NCBI GenBank assembly: GCA_035772405.1
Contig: JAYKKM010000496.1
Location: 2,021,001 to 2,085,000 of the forward strand
From: Chrysogorgia sp. JL179-B06
Lineage: Eukaryota; Cnidaria; Anthozoa; Scleralcyonacea; Chrysogorgiidae
Direction of reading: 5' to 3'
Length of the DNA: 64,000 nucleotides
Positions within the stretch are counted from its first letter, which is position 1; each line of letters starts with the position of its first letter. The notes under the pieces are model-generated. The model searched no databases. It was not told where the DNA came from and saw only the letters and a list, made by a program, of their open reading frames with translations. Made by a program: the position numbers and the translations under genes. Below, one piece after another: positions 1-11,484 of the stretch.

Positions 1-1830
1 GATTGGGGGCTGTATGGTTGGTGCTTGAATGCTTGGGGGGGTGTATGGTTGGTGCTTGAATGCTTGGGGGGTGTATGGTTGGTGCTTGAATGATTGGAGG
101 CAATGGTTGGTGCTTGAATGCTTGGGGCTGTATGGTTGGTGCTTGAATGCTTGGGGGCTGTATGGTTGGTGCTTGAATGCTTGGGAGCTGTATGGTTAGT
201 GCTTGAATGCTTGGGGGATGTATGGTTGGTGCTTGAATGCTTGGGGGCTGTATGGTTGGTGCTTGAATGCTTGGGGGCTGTATGGTTGGTGCTTGAATGC
301 TTGGGGGCTGTATGGTTGGTGCTTGAATGCTTGGGGGCTGTATGGTTGGTGCTTGGGGGCTGTATGGTTGGTGCTTGAATGCTTGGGGGATGTATGGTTG
401 GTGCTTGAATGCTTGGGGGCTGTATGGTTGGTGCTTGAATGCTTGGGGGGATGTATGGTTGGTGCTTGAATGCTTGGGGGATGTATGGTTGGTGCTTGAA
501 TGCTTGGGGGCTGTATGGTTGGTGCTTGAATGCTTGGGGGCTGTATGGTTGGTGCTTGAATGCTTGGGGGCTGTATGGTTGGTGCTTGGGGGATGTATGG
601 TTGGTGCTTGAATGCTTGGGGGCTGTATGGTTGGTGCTTGAATGCTTGGGGGGTGTATGGTTGGTGCTTGAATGCTTGGGGGTGTATGGTTGGTGCTTGG
701 GGGCTGTATGGTTGGTGCTTGGGGGATGTATGGTTGGTGCTTGAATGCTTGGGGGCTGTATGGTTGGTGCTTGAATGCTTGGGGGGGTGTATGGTTGGTG
801 CTTGAATGCTTGGGGGGTGTATGGTTGGTGCTTGAATGATTGGGGGCTGTATGGTTGGTGCTTGAATGCTTGGGGGGGTGTATGGTTGGTGCTTGAATGA
901 TTGGAGGCAATGGTTGGTGCTTGAATGCTTGGGGCTGTATGGTTGGTGCTTGAATGCTTGGGGGCTGTATGGTTGGTGCTTGAATGCTTGGGAGCTGTAT
1001 GGTTAGTGCTTGAATGCTTGGGGGATGTATGGTTGGTGCTTGAATGCTTGGGGGCTGTATGGTTGGTGCTTGAATGCTTGGGGGCTGTATGGTTGGTGCT
1101 TGAATGCTTGGGGGCTGTATGGTTGGTGCTTGAATGCTTGGGGGCTGTATGGTTGGTGCTTGGGGGCTGTATGGTTGGTGCTTGAATGCTTGGGGGATGT
1201 ATGGTTGGTGCTTGAATGCTTGGGGGCTGTATGGTTGGTGCTTGAATGCTTGGGGGATGTATGGTTGGTGCTTGAATGCTTGGGGGATGTATGGTTGGTG
1301 CTTGAATGCTTGGGGGCTGTATGGTTGGTGCTTGAATGCTTGGGGGCTGTATGGTTGGTGCTTGAATGCTTGGGGGCTGTATGGTTGGTGCTTGGGGGCT
1401 GTATGGTTGGTGCTTGAATGCTTGGGGGATGTATGGTTGGTGCTTGAATGCTTGGGGGGTGTATGGTTGGTGCTTGAATGCTTGGGGGTGTATGGTTTGG
1501 TGCTTGGGGGCTGTATGGTTGGTGCTTGGGGGATGTATGGTTGGTGCTTGAATGCTTGGGGGCTGTATGGTTGGTGCTTGAATGCTTGGGGGGGTGTATG
1601 GTTGGTGCTTGAATGCTTGGGGGGTGTATGGTTGGTGCTTGAATGATTGGAGGCAATGGTTGGTGCTTGAATGCTTGGGGCTGTTATGGTTGGTGCTTGA
1701 ATGCTTGGGGGCTGTATGGTTGGTGCTTGAATGCTTGGGAGCTGTATGGTTAGTGCTTGAATGCTTGGGGCTGTATGGTTGGTGCTTGAATGATTGAGGG
1801 CTGTATGGTTGGTGCTTGAATACTTGTGGG
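1..1830. repeat. 30-bp minisatellite, G-rich block
   Basis: About 60 tandem copies of a 30-bp unit around GCTTGGGGGCTGTATGGTTG followed by GTGCTTGAAT. Variation is mainly in the length of the G run and in GCT/GAT/GGT after it. Because 30 is a multiple of 3, every frame without a stop in the unit stays open for long stretches on both strands. These open frames are repeat by-products: they have no unique sequence, signal or splice context. A diagnostic variant unit (GATTGGAGGCAATGG) recurs near 91, 898 and 1643, showing a higher-order period of about 0.75-0.8 kb. The array is cut by the window's left edge. Confidence 0.95.
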
Positions 1831-3185
1831 CTTTATGGTTGGTGCTTGAATGGCTGGTGCTGTATGGTTGGTGCTTGAATGGCTGGTGCTGTATGGTTGG
1901 TGTTTGAATGGCTTGTGCTGTATGGTTGGTGCTTGAATGGTTGGTGCTGTATGGTTGGTGTTTGAATGGCTGGTGCTGTATGGTTGGTGTTTGAATGGCT
2001 GGTGCTGTATAGTTGGTGTTTGAATGGCTGGTGCTGTATGGCTGGTGCTGTATGGTTGGTGCTTGAATGGCTGGTGCTGTATGGTTGGTGTTTGAATGGC
2101 TGGTGCTGTATGGTTGGTGTTTGAATGGCTGGTGCTGTATGGCTGATGCTTGGAGGCTGGTGCTTAAATGCTTGGAGGCTGTATGGCTGGTGCTTGAATG
2201 CTTGGGGGCTGTATGGCTGGTGATGCATGGCTGGTGCTGTATGGCTGGTGCTTGAATGCTGTATGGCTGGTGCTTGAATGCTGTATGGCTGGTGCTTGAA
2301 TGCTGTATGGTTGGTGCTTGAATGCTTGGGGGGTGTATGGTTGGTGCTTGAATGATTGGAGGCAATGGTTGGTGCTTGAATGCTTGGGGCTGTATGGTTG
2401 GTGCTTGAATGCTTGGGGGCTGTATGGTTGGTGCTTGAATGCTTGGGAGCTGTATGGTTAGTGCTTGAATGCTTGGGGCTGTATGGTTGGTGCTTGAATG
2501 ATTGAGGGCTGTATGGTTGGTGCTTGAATACTTGTGGGCTTTATGATTGGTGCTTGAATGGCTGGTGCTGTATGGTTGGTGCTTGAATGGCTGGTGCTGT
2601 ATGGTTGGTGTTTGAATGGCTTGTGCTGTATGGTTGGTGCTTGAATGGTTGGTGCTGTATGGTTGGTGTTTGAATGGCTGGTGCTGTATGGTTGGTGTTT
2701 GAATGGCTGGTGCTGTATAGTTGGTGTTTGAATGGCTGGTGCTGTATGGCTGGTGCTGTATGGTTGGTGCTTGAATGGCTGGTGCTGTATGGTTGGTGTT
2801 TGAATGGCTGGTGCTGTATGGTTGGTGTTTGAATGGCTGGTGCTGTATGGCTGATGCTTGGAGGCTGGTGCTTAAATGCTTGGAGGCTGTATGGCTGGTG
2901 CTTGAATGCTTGGGGGCTGTATGGCTGGTGCTGCATGGCTGGTGCTGTATGGCTGGTGCTTGAATGCTGTATGGCTGGTGCTTGAATGCTGTATGGCTGG
3001 TGCTTGAATGCTGTATGGCTGGTGCTTGAATGCTGTATGGTTGTGCTTGAATGCTTGGAGGCTGTATGGTTGGTGCTGTATGGTTGGTGCTTGAATGGCT
3101 GGTGCTGTATGGTTGGTGCTTGAATGGCTGATGCTGTATGGCTGGTGCTTGAATGCTTGGAGGCTGGTGCTTGAATGATTCGAGG
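1831..3185. repeat. 30-bp minisatellite, diverged block
   Basis: Same 30-bp register as the block to the left, but the unit is now TGAATGGCTGGTGCTGTATG plus GTTGGTGTTT, with the G run lost. The interval from about 1650 to 2340 is repeated almost exactly at 2352-3050, a higher-order copy of about 708 bp, and the diagnostic GATTGGAGGCAATGG unit reappears at 2352. Units become irregular after 2950 and the array stops at about 3185, next to unique DNA. Confidence 0.93.
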
Positions 3186-4608
3186 TTGTATAGCTGCACA
3201 CTGTATATGAGGAACTTTTCCATTATTCCATTAAGACTTCACAAAGAATGCAAGGAAAAACTTTACATCTTTAAGATTTCCTGACATAAGTGATAAGAGG
3301 AGCAAAGTGATCTTTGGTGGGAGTTTCAAGGTTGAGACATAGTACAGGGTTTCCAAAGCACAATGGAAAATGTGCATTGGAATCTGAGCTGGCTTTAGAA
3401 AATCTACAAGACGTGGGCTTTGCAGTTAAACAACATTTTCATAAACATTGTCAGGAGTGCCTTTTTTCAGTCAGATAATATGACTCGATCTATAGGCCAA
3501 CCAATATGACACTGCACAAAGCCAATGATGACAAAAAGCTAGGAAGAATGTACGCTGTAGCTAAAATTGCTTGCAACGTTTACTGCTTCTGCTATTACAG
3601 CTGGAATTCGATTATTCTTCTAGTATGATTGGAAAGCAATCTGAGACAGAGAAAAAGAAAATATTGTATTCTCATCAATTTTCTTGCCATGGAGAAATGA
3701 CCATATATTGTTGGAAGATTTGAATTAATATGACAAATGCTTAAACAACTCAATGCTGGCCAAACATCGCAAAGAAATAGAGATCCATCACCAGTTAGGA
3801 CGTTAAGGAATGTGCATTGAAAAGGCAGTTGTTCCCATTTCCAGTTGCTCTGTAAAAATGAAGGTTATGAAACAGAGTATACATGATGCTGTACGAGCAG
3901 ACACTGGGACACCTTTTTGCCAAATGAAACAAAAGTGTTAAAACAGCCAAATTTTAGCATGATTATAGCATAAAATAAACATAATGTGCCCCCAGTTTCC
4001 ACATTTGCCCCACATTTTTTGCAAGTTACACTATAATGGTCCCGGAGCACACAACATACTCTAAAAATGATTTGGACAGGCAACAATTAACCCCAAGGAT
4101 ACAATGCATGTACAGTACATATATTATAATTATTATCATGGACAGTCTGACAGATCTATACAGGTAATAATGTACAGAATTTTCATCAAAATATGAATTC
4201 AACATACAGTATTTGTACAATATGCTAATATTGGAAAACATTTTTGCAATGCAATTAATTTTTATTAATGTCAATAGCACTGTGCACATATATAGAGGAT
4301 ATTACATGGCTGTGCAGAGATACACATTTTATGTTTGAATGTTAGTTAAATATCTCTCACATTAGTGAGCTAATGAAGCGAATGAGTGAGAGATATTATC
4401 AAGATGAGAAGAATAGAAAGAGAGAAGACTATAGAGAAAAATCTCAAACAACCATGTAATGTTCTGTAATATATTTAACAAAGTGACTATAGTGACCGGC
4501 TGGAAGTGACTAATGACCGGAATATATGAGAAATATTATCACTACAAAAAGATAAAATTATATCCAAGTGGCAATGTTCTGTTTTACAATTATATTGAAA
4601 TCAATGAA
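3186..4608. other. Unique AT-rich DNA, no gene seen
   Basis: No open frame here resembles a known protein, and none has convincing splice or start context. Short minus-strand ORFs at 3865-4086 and 4026-4289 have compositionally random translations. No clear repeat is visible. Confidence 0.6.
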
Positions 4609-4714
4609 ATATCCATGATGATATAATTAATATCCATGATGATATAATATCCGTGATGATATAATATCCATGATGATATAATATCCATGATGATATAATA
4701 TCCATGATGATATA
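4609..4714. repeat. 17-bp tandem repeat (ATATCCATGATGATATA)
   Basis: Six head-to-tail copies of ATATCCATGATGATATA. One copy is lengthened by four bases and another carries CCGTG. A local AT-rich minisatellite. Confidence 0.9.
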
Positions 4715-5092
4715 CTGAAAACTTCACATGTGAATTGTGAAGACTATATCTCAACTGCACCCAGTGCTCACAGTCACAGTGATTTCACATCATTTTTATC
4801 TCCACGTGTGAAGATGATCATCCTGGTATTTCATCGATATCTTTAAATGAATATACACAATGAAATTTATTTGTGTATCTCTACCTATTATGGAAAAATT
4901 CATTATTTTTGTCTATTAGACAATAGACATACTGATCATTGAGTAAGATAATTTCTGTCTGATTGACTCTATTTTAGTCTAAACATACCTCACAGGCTCG
5001 CAAAAATGAAGCTTTTAACTTTGGGTCGTTTCGACTTCAAGAACAGTCCAAGAGCAGTGTTTATAATTATAAACACCTGGATTCTAATTGAT
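4715..5092. other. Unique DNA, no gene seen
   Basis: AT-rich, with scattered stops in all frames. No repeat or RNA signature was recognised. Confidence 0.55.
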
Positions 5093-5300
5093 TCAAGATA
5101 ACCAACTTGCTTTGTGAAATGCGCACGGAAGAGTATTGTCACCGTCGGGCACGCGCGTAAAAATTTTGCTTCTACGCGCGTCGTCGCTACGTATTATTTG
5201 GTCAGATTTCGCTTGTGGCGCGCTTCGAATTTTGCGCGCGCGAATTTTTAAGTGCGTGCGGAAAATCTTCCGCGCGCGCACTACAAAGTTTCCATGTGTT
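5093..5300. other. GC-rich CGCG-dense patch
   Basis: About 200 bp with clustered CGCG/GCGC tracts (ACGCGCG, GCGCGCGCG, CCGCGCGCGC) inside otherwise AT-rich DNA. Overlapping ORFs occur on both strands (5136-5327 plus, 5093-5281 minus), as expected of a partly self-complementary GC tract. It could be a mobile-element fragment or a CpG-rich regulatory patch; no promoter elements decide it. Confidence 0.5.
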
Positions 5301-5396
5301 GTCTTAACTTGGGTTAGACACAGCTAGAGACTTTTTATGGAGCAAGTCTAAACTTGGGTCGGTTGCTGGGTCTTTTCTCCGCTCCCCCCGCGGGTC

Positions 5397-5475
5397 CAAA
5401 CGTGACGGTTTTGGATATTTTGGATATATTATATGGATATTATATTTTGGATATATTATATGAACTAGGAATTGG
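5397..5475. repeat. TTGGATATATTATAT-type short tandem repeat
   Basis: Three to four imperfect copies of TTTTGGATATATTATATGGA, directly left of a telomere-like inverted repeat. Confidence 0.7.
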
Positions 5476-5496
5476 ATATTTAGCGATAGCGATATC

Positions 5497-5660
5497 TAGG
5501 TTTAGGGTTATTTTGTCGCAAATTCGCAATTGCGTTAATTTAATATGATCGCCGTGGATGCCGGCCGATATAAACATATAAACGCAATTGCGACAGAAGA
5601 ACCCTAAAAACCCCTAACCCTAAATATCCCTATTTCTAACCCTAAATATCCCTAAAAATC
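5497..5660. repeat. Inverted repeat with telomere-like TTAGGG/CCCTAA arms
   Basis: The arm at 5497-5535 (TAGGTTTAGGGTT, then GTCGCAA...GCAATTGCGTT) is mirrored at 5581-5616 (AACGCAATTGCGAC, then AACCCTAAAAACCCCTA). Further CCCTAA-like units run to about 5660. The TTAGGG-like motifs sit inside a foldback structure instead of a plain telomeric array. Confidence 0.7.
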
Positions 5661-6097
5661 CACCGGGATAGGATACTTTATTTAAAAACGAAAACGTTAC
5701 ACCACGGGCGGAGAGGGAGGGTGAGCCCATTTTATTTAGCTTTCCTGTGTCGCAGGGGTTAGGGTTGGAAACCCATTTGGCGGGGGGTTAGGGTTAGATC
5801 CTAAGTTGTTTTTGGGTTAGCATGCAGGACATCTCTCGCGGATACTAAAAAAGATCATCCAGAAGACGATTGCTTGCCGCTGACCGGGATAAATGGCGTG
5901 CTCACCCTTAGTACAAAATACTAACAAACGTCACGTGTTTCGAAGTCGCGTGATTTCGAAAGAATATAAAAATGTGAAATAAAAAGTTATTTATTGGGTT
6001 AGAAACTTGTAAATTTATATCTAACACAATTAGACAACTTTCTTTAGATGAAGAGAGGATTTATTAATGGTCAAATATATGTATATAAAAATTTGAC
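5661..6097. other. Intergenic DNA with TTAGGG-like tracts
   Basis: Contains GGGGTTAGGGTTGG near 5757 and GGGGGGTTAGGGTTAG near 5785. No coding sequence is seen. The right part leads into the tRNA-derived SINE. Confidence 0.55.
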
Positions 6098-6171
6098 TGC
6101 CCCAACCGGGAATCGAACCCGAAGTCTCTGAATCAACGCATCGGCGCTCTAAGCACTGAGCTATTGAGACA
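6098..6171 (-). repeat. tRNA-derived SINE head, copy 1
   Basis: Read on the minus strand, a 74-nt stretch folds as a near-tRNA. It has an acceptor stem GTCTCAA/TTGGGGC with a terminal A, D stem GCTC/GAGC with A box TAGCTCAGTGCTTAGAGC, and T arm with B box GGTTCGATTCC. The anticodon stem pairs at only about three of five positions and position 33 is not U, so it is unlikely to be a working tRNA. The 3' flank (GTCAAATTTT, then AT-rich) matches copy 2, which marks a SINE family with a tRNA head and AT-rich tail. Confidence 0.75.
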
Positions 6172-6289
6172 CGGTCCGAACAGTCAAACATCATATACAT
6201 ATTTATACATCGCCCCGACCCTCAAATCTCTACAGGAAGAAGTCCCATCCCTGACGATGTCGTAGAGCACTGCAAAGCCTCTATAATAG

Positions 6290-6477
<188 letters not shown>

Positions 6478-6479
6478 AC

Positions 6480-6977
6480 AATTATAGACAACTCGTCCTT
6501 GTTTTCTATGAGCGTCGTTGTCGGGTCAACCCCTTATGAGGAACTGATAAAGTCGTTTTGCTTTGCGACACACCCCCGAAATATTTTTACGAGTTTCAGT
6601 CGTGTAGAGACTTTAATGAAGCTCAAATCGAACATAATACAAAGACATATACAATTACAATAAAATGAATTTGATAAGGGGCTAGCGAACGGACACGAAG
6701 TCCCAACTAGGCAAACCCCGTACTTATACAGTTTATAGAACTACAATATATAAGAGATATATACAGTAAAAAATACACTATAAACATTAACTATCAGGAT
6801 CTCAACAACAAAAAGTTTTTTTGCGAACGAAGATTTAATTAAATTGGACGCAGAACTTAGTCTAGTACGGCCACTAGAGATAGAAACATAACGGCTAGAG
6901 CAGATATTGTAGAAACCATTAATATATTTATAAACAGAACATAAGTCACGACATAAGGCATTGACTAGGTCTTCCAA
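6480..6977 (-). mobile_element. LINE 2, 3' part (RT C-terminus and 3' tail)
   Basis: The minus-strand translation of 6741-6977 includes YKYINGFYNICSSRYVSISS followed by GRTR, the conserved region before the C-terminus of CR1/jockey-type LINE reverse transcriptases. The expected continuation from the thumb domain lies at 10134-10985 on the same strand. The two halves are split by the plus-strand LINE 1. The frame is broken by stops. The remainder down to about 6480 would be the 3' end. Confidence 0.65.
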
Positions 6978-7066
6978 AGGTTAGTGACCTAGAATACATT
7001 TTCAATATTTGTAACATAATCAACACTCCTGACAGAACAAATCTTGAAAATGAAAATGAAACTCTT

Positions 7067-7866
7067 ATGGCAACCCCGAATATTGACATAAGCAATAACT
7101 TTTCCAAACAAGATGAATTAGTACCAACAATTCGTGGTTTTAAAATAGCGAGCTTAAATATTACTAGTCTACCGAAACATATAGACGAATTAAGAATTGC
7201 AATGAAAAATAACGAAATTGATGTCCTTGCAATTAATGAAAGCAGAATGGACAGCAGTATAGCACCTGAGATAATAACAATACATGGTTACAGCTGGGTT
7301 TCTAAAGATAGAAATAGATTTGGGGGCGGTGTCGGTTTCTTCATTAGAAATACAATAAATTATTGTCTTAGACCCGATCTAAACGATAATGATCTTGAAA
7401 TTTTAACAATTGAAATTATTAAAAATAAAGTCAAGCCATTTTTAATTACCACATGTATAGACCGCCGAGTGATCCAATCAACATTCTATATAAATTTGAG
7501 AATTGTTTAAAACTAATCGATAATGAAGACAAAGAAAGTATTATCTTAGGCGATAGTAATTGCGATCTTCTAGGTAACAATTCTGCGCCCCTAGTATCAG
7601 AATTGAAATTTATCACAAACTTATACCAATATGAACAATTGATAAAAGAGCCCACTAGGGTTGCAAAAGATACATCATCCCTTATTGATCATTTTTATAC
7701 AACAAATACTGATCATATTATTTCCAGTGGTGTGACAGCTATTACCATCAGTGATCATTATTTGATCTACGGTATTCGTAAATTTAAAACTTTAAACAGT
7801 CTCCACGGTTTATTGAATACCGAGATTTTAAACATTTCAATGAGCAAGATTTTATGTGTAATCTAG
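7067..7866 (+). pseudogene. LINE 1 endonuclease (APE-type), frameshifted
   Basis: Apurinic-like endonuclease that nicks the target DNA before reverse transcription. The first frame (7067-7510) has KIASLNITSLPKHIDELR near its start, then the catalytic-Glu motif LAINESRMDS and FGGGVGFFI. After a frameshift near 7450 the second frame continues with YRPPSDP, ILGDSNCDLLG, the LIDHFYTT motif and ISDHYLIYG with the terminal catalytic His. The order matches the APE endonuclease domain of CR1/L2/jockey LINEs. The frameshift and the stop after position 7866 make it non-functional. Confidence 0.85.
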
Positions 7867-8263
7867 CATTGCTGTCAAATTTGAACCTCATTCATTCTGA
7901 TCCTAATAAATCATGGATGATTTGGAAAAAATTAATTCCTAGAGATTGTGAATATACATGCTCCGCTTAAAAGACGTTAAAGTATCCAGTAAGCAAATAC
8001 CGTGGTTAACGAACGATCTACTTTTTAAAAAGCGGGAAAAGTCATATTTGAAACGGTAAAGCAGTATTAACAAAGTCTGTGACTGACTGGTCGACTTACC
8101 GTCATGCAAGAAATCGTTTATAATAAATTAGTGAAAGTTACAATCCGCAGTCATTATCAAAACAAATTACATAATAACCAAGGTGATCTTAAAAAAACTT
8201 GGAAAACGATTAATGAGTTAATTAATAAATCTACAAAAGAGAATACAATTCTAGAAGTAAGAA

Positions 8264-9971
8264 TTGACTCGGTTTGAAATCACTGATCCGATAAACATCA
8301 CAAATGCATTTAATAAACATTTTGTAGAAATTGGAAATAGGCTTTCGAATGATATACCTCAATCAAATTTGGCTCCTGAAAGTTACCTTAGCGACCTACA
8401 AGATCCAGTAAATCCGCTTACCTGTTTTAGAGAAATTACTGAAACAGAAATACTGGGTCTACTTCAGGGTTGGTAGCCTCAAAAGCATCCGGGATCGACG
8501 GAATTTCAGCAAAAATTTTGAAAATTGCAGCTATATCTATTGCTCCATCAATTGTATTAATTTTTAATCAATCAATTTCAACTCGGTATATTTCCATCTG
8601 ATTGGAAAGATCGCTAGGGTGGCTCCAATATACAAAACAGGAGCTAGATATGATATGGAAAATTATAGACCGATATCTATTATCTCAATTGTAGCGAAGA
8701 TTATGGAGAAACTGATACATAACCAAATATATGACCACCTTATAGTTTCAAACCTACTAACAAATTCCCAACACGGTTTTAGACCATGTCATTCAACAGT
8801 CACAGCTCTATTGGATATTACTAATAGATGGTATCAAAACATGGATGTAGAACAACTAAACGGAGTTGTATTCCTAGACTTAAAAAAGGCGTTTGATACT
8901 GTTAACCACGACATTCTGCTTAGAAAATTAGAAATTTATGGCAATAAAAGGCATGGGCGCTCCCTTTGGCTTAGGTCCTATTTATCAGAATCGAATCCAA
9001 TACTGCCAAGTCAATGGTCACCTGTCAGACCCCCTAACTGTGATGACCGGAATACCACAAGGCTCGGGATTAGGTCCATTATTGTTTTTGATCTATATTA
9101 ACGATTTTCCAAAATGTTTAAAACATACAAGATCAGATATGTTTGCCGATGACACCCAAATTTGCAACATCTAACAATGATATCAATGTGATCGTAGAGA
9201 AACTTAACGCAGATTTAATAAATGTTTCGACTTGGATGTCGGCCAACAAATTAACTTTGAATAACAAGAAAACAGAATTTATGATCATAGGTAGCAATAA
9301 GAGACTTGGCCAAATTGTTCAAAAACCCTCAATTTATGTAGGAGGTATGGAAATTGAAAAGGTCAATGTGGCAAAGTCTCTTGGCCTAATGATTGATGAG
9401 ACTTTATCCTGGACGGCTCAAGTTGAAAAAATTACAAAAAAAGTTAATTCAGGTCCTCAGCATTATAAGACGACAGCGGGATATAGTCGATTATAATACT
9501 CTAATAACTATTTATAAATCTATAATTCAACCACATTTTGATTATTGCTCGCAAGTTTCGGGTTGCCTAGGATAGGTTTTATCAGATAAACTTCAGCGAC
9601 TTCAAAATAGAGCGTTTCGTATAATTACTCGTGAAGGATATGAAACGCGATCAAAAGATATTCTAAACAAGGCAGGATTTCGCGATCTACAAACAAGAAG
9701 GGAACAACAACTTGCCACACTAATGTACAAAGATTTTAACATAAAAATGCTACCAAATTACCTGCATGATATTTTCACCAACACACATGAAATCCATAAT
9801 TATAACACGAGACAGAGAGAATTTCAATTATGCATTATCAATGCCGAATACTAATGCCATGAAAAAATCATTTTGGCTACAGAGCGTGCGGAGACTTGGA
9901 ATAATCTCCCAATTGACTTGAAGTCGCTAGGAAGTATAGCAACTTTTAAGAGCAAGATAAAACAATTGTAG
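8264..9971 (+). pseudogene. LINE 1 reverse transcriptase, multiply broken
   Basis: Motifs appear in order: APIYKTGARYDMENYRPISI, HGFRPCHST, VVFLDLKKAFDTVNHDILL (motif A), GIPQGSGLGPLLFLIYINDF (motif B), FADDTQI (motif C with the catalytic DD), NNKKTEFMIIGS and KSLGLMIDETLSW. The thumb follows (IIQPHFDYCSQVSG, LQRLQNRAFRIITREGY), then the C-terminal TWNNLPIDLKS before a stop at 9969-9971. At least four frame changes occur: near 8460, near 8960-9000, at 9170 and near 9490. All catalytic motifs are still readable, so decay is moderate. Confidence 0.88.
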
Positions 9972-10133
9972 ATTAATATAGTTTTTAAGTTATAAAGTTA
10001 TTTTACTAAGTAGTTAGCACACGGCCTATTGGAAGGACCACTCTTTTTCTTTTTGTAAATAATATATTTTTAATATACTGTGAAATAGTACCGTGTTTAA
10101 ATAAAGTTGAAATGAAAAAAAATGGAAAAAAAA

Positions 10134-10985
10134 CATTCCAGCCAGTAAGAAATGGGAAAGTAAGTTCAAAGAAATTAAGCGCGACTTATAATTAGGTCGA
10201 AGATTGGGATCAGCATCACCATCTAAGAATAAAAACGGGTGGCACGCCTCTGAACACCCTCTAGTAATAGTCAGAAATACATGACTGAGGAGCCCAGACT
10301 TCGCTGGCATAACCTAGTTGAGAGCGGACGAGAGACAAGTACAGCAACTTTCTGCGTTCACATCCCACATAGGTCCCACTAAAGTGACGTCGCACGAAAC
10401 CAAGCATCTTGTTAGCTTTTGCCACGACATAAGAAATATGAAGGCTCCAAGTGAGCTTGTCGTTGACCATGACCCCAAGGTCCTTTTGAAAAGGAACTGT
10501 AGCGAGATAATGATCACCTACAGTATAGGAGCTAACCGCAAGAGATGGCAGTGGACTGATACGCTTTCTCGATAATCTTAAAACTTCGCATTTGTTACAG
10601 TTGAAAGATGCCCCATTGCTTGGACCAATTAGCTAGACAAGTCAGGTCACTTTGGAGAACAGCACAATCGTCAGAGCTACGAACGACTCTAGAGCATTTA
10701 ACATCATCAGCAAAAAGGGCGATGGTAGTGTCACGGCTGATGACAGCAGGTAGATCGTTGATGAAAAGTAAAAATAAGAAAGGTCCTAGCAAGCTGCCCT
10801 GAGGTACGCCAGATGTTACAGGTAATCATGGGGAGAATGCACCATCAATTAGAACCCGCTGAAACCTAGAGATTAGATAATCGGTAAACCAATTATGCAG
10901 AGGACCTTGGATTGCCAAACAGCGACAGCTTATGCAATAGTCTTTGATGAGGAACGGAATCGAATCGGCAGTCGGCAGAATAGTA
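10134..10985 (-). mobile_element. LINE 2, RT palm and thumb fragment, decayed
   Basis: Minus-strand translation gives, in order, [40 protein letters not shown] (motif B), [11 protein letters not shown] (motif C), VNDKLTWSLHISYVVAKANK, YLSLVRSQLGYASEVWAP and NYKSRLISLNLL. The 5' part (endonuclease and RT fingers) is missing, as in a 5'-truncated LINE. The rest of its C-terminus is at 6480-6977, separated by the later insertion of LINE 1. Its sequence differs clearly from LINE 1, so they are separate families of CR1/jockey type. Confidence 0.82.
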
Positions 10986-11484
10986 TATTTTAGACGTGTT
11001 CGATTTAACACGGACAAGTAGAATCATTAACTTCTAGCACTTATCAGTTTAAATTTATTTCAAACTACCAAATTTAAGACTCACAAATCTAATGTTCATG
11101 TTAAGAGAGAATACGAGAGAACACCAAAGACATAAATTTATTAAAATGTCATGTTTTCATTTCGTATTGAGAGTAGGACTAATTAACCATAGTTCACCAG
11201 CTGACCAGGGTCATTTTAGTAGGCAACCTAACGGAAAGAATATTTTGACAAGCTTCAATCGATAGTATGTAGTCAGTACAAGCTCGTACGTCAGTTGGTT
11301 GAAGTGAGCTTACACCCCGCTGTAAAATTTCTGAGTACGACCCTGCCTGCTTATCATTGATGTTATAATGAACTGCATCTTTAATCAAATTAATGGTGCA
11401 CTTCATACTGATTATTTTTCCTTGTATATTGGTGATAATGATAACATGACTTTTTTCGGGTCATATTGTTTATTTGTAGCCCTT
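10986..11484. other. Unique DNA before the satellite, no gene seen
   Basis: AT-rich. Small ORFs on both strands (for example 11194-11406 minus) show no recognisable protein features. Confidence 0.55.

Larger units (their letters stand above)
6978..10133 (+). mobile_element. LINE 1, CR1/jockey-like non-LTR retrotransposon, decayed
   Basis: A nearly complete but inactive LINE: endonuclease region (7067-7866), linker, reverse transcriptase (about 8260-9970), then a 3' UTR ending GTGTTTAAATAAAGTT at 10093-10108 and an A-rich tail. Several frameshifts and stops break the frame. It is inserted in the minus-strand LINE 2, and TGGAA is present at both junctions (GCTGGAATG and CTTTGGAAG on the minus strand), a possible short target-site duplication. 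The 3' terminal motif is shared with LINE tails at 20.9 kb and in the satellite at 13-18 kb. Confidence 0.85.

Noticed and set aside
1003..1656. 217-codon Pro/His-rich minus-strand ORF in the minisatellite
   Set aside because: Open only because the 30-bp unit has no stop in that frame; it has no unique sequence or regulatory context.
5093..5327. Bidirectional small genes in the CGCG patch
   Set aside because: Mirror-image ORFs expected from self-complementary GC-rich sequence.
6098..6171. Functional tRNA gene (GTT anticodon)
   Set aside because: Weak anticodon stem, no U33, and the same flank as a clearly degraded copy; a SINE explains it better.
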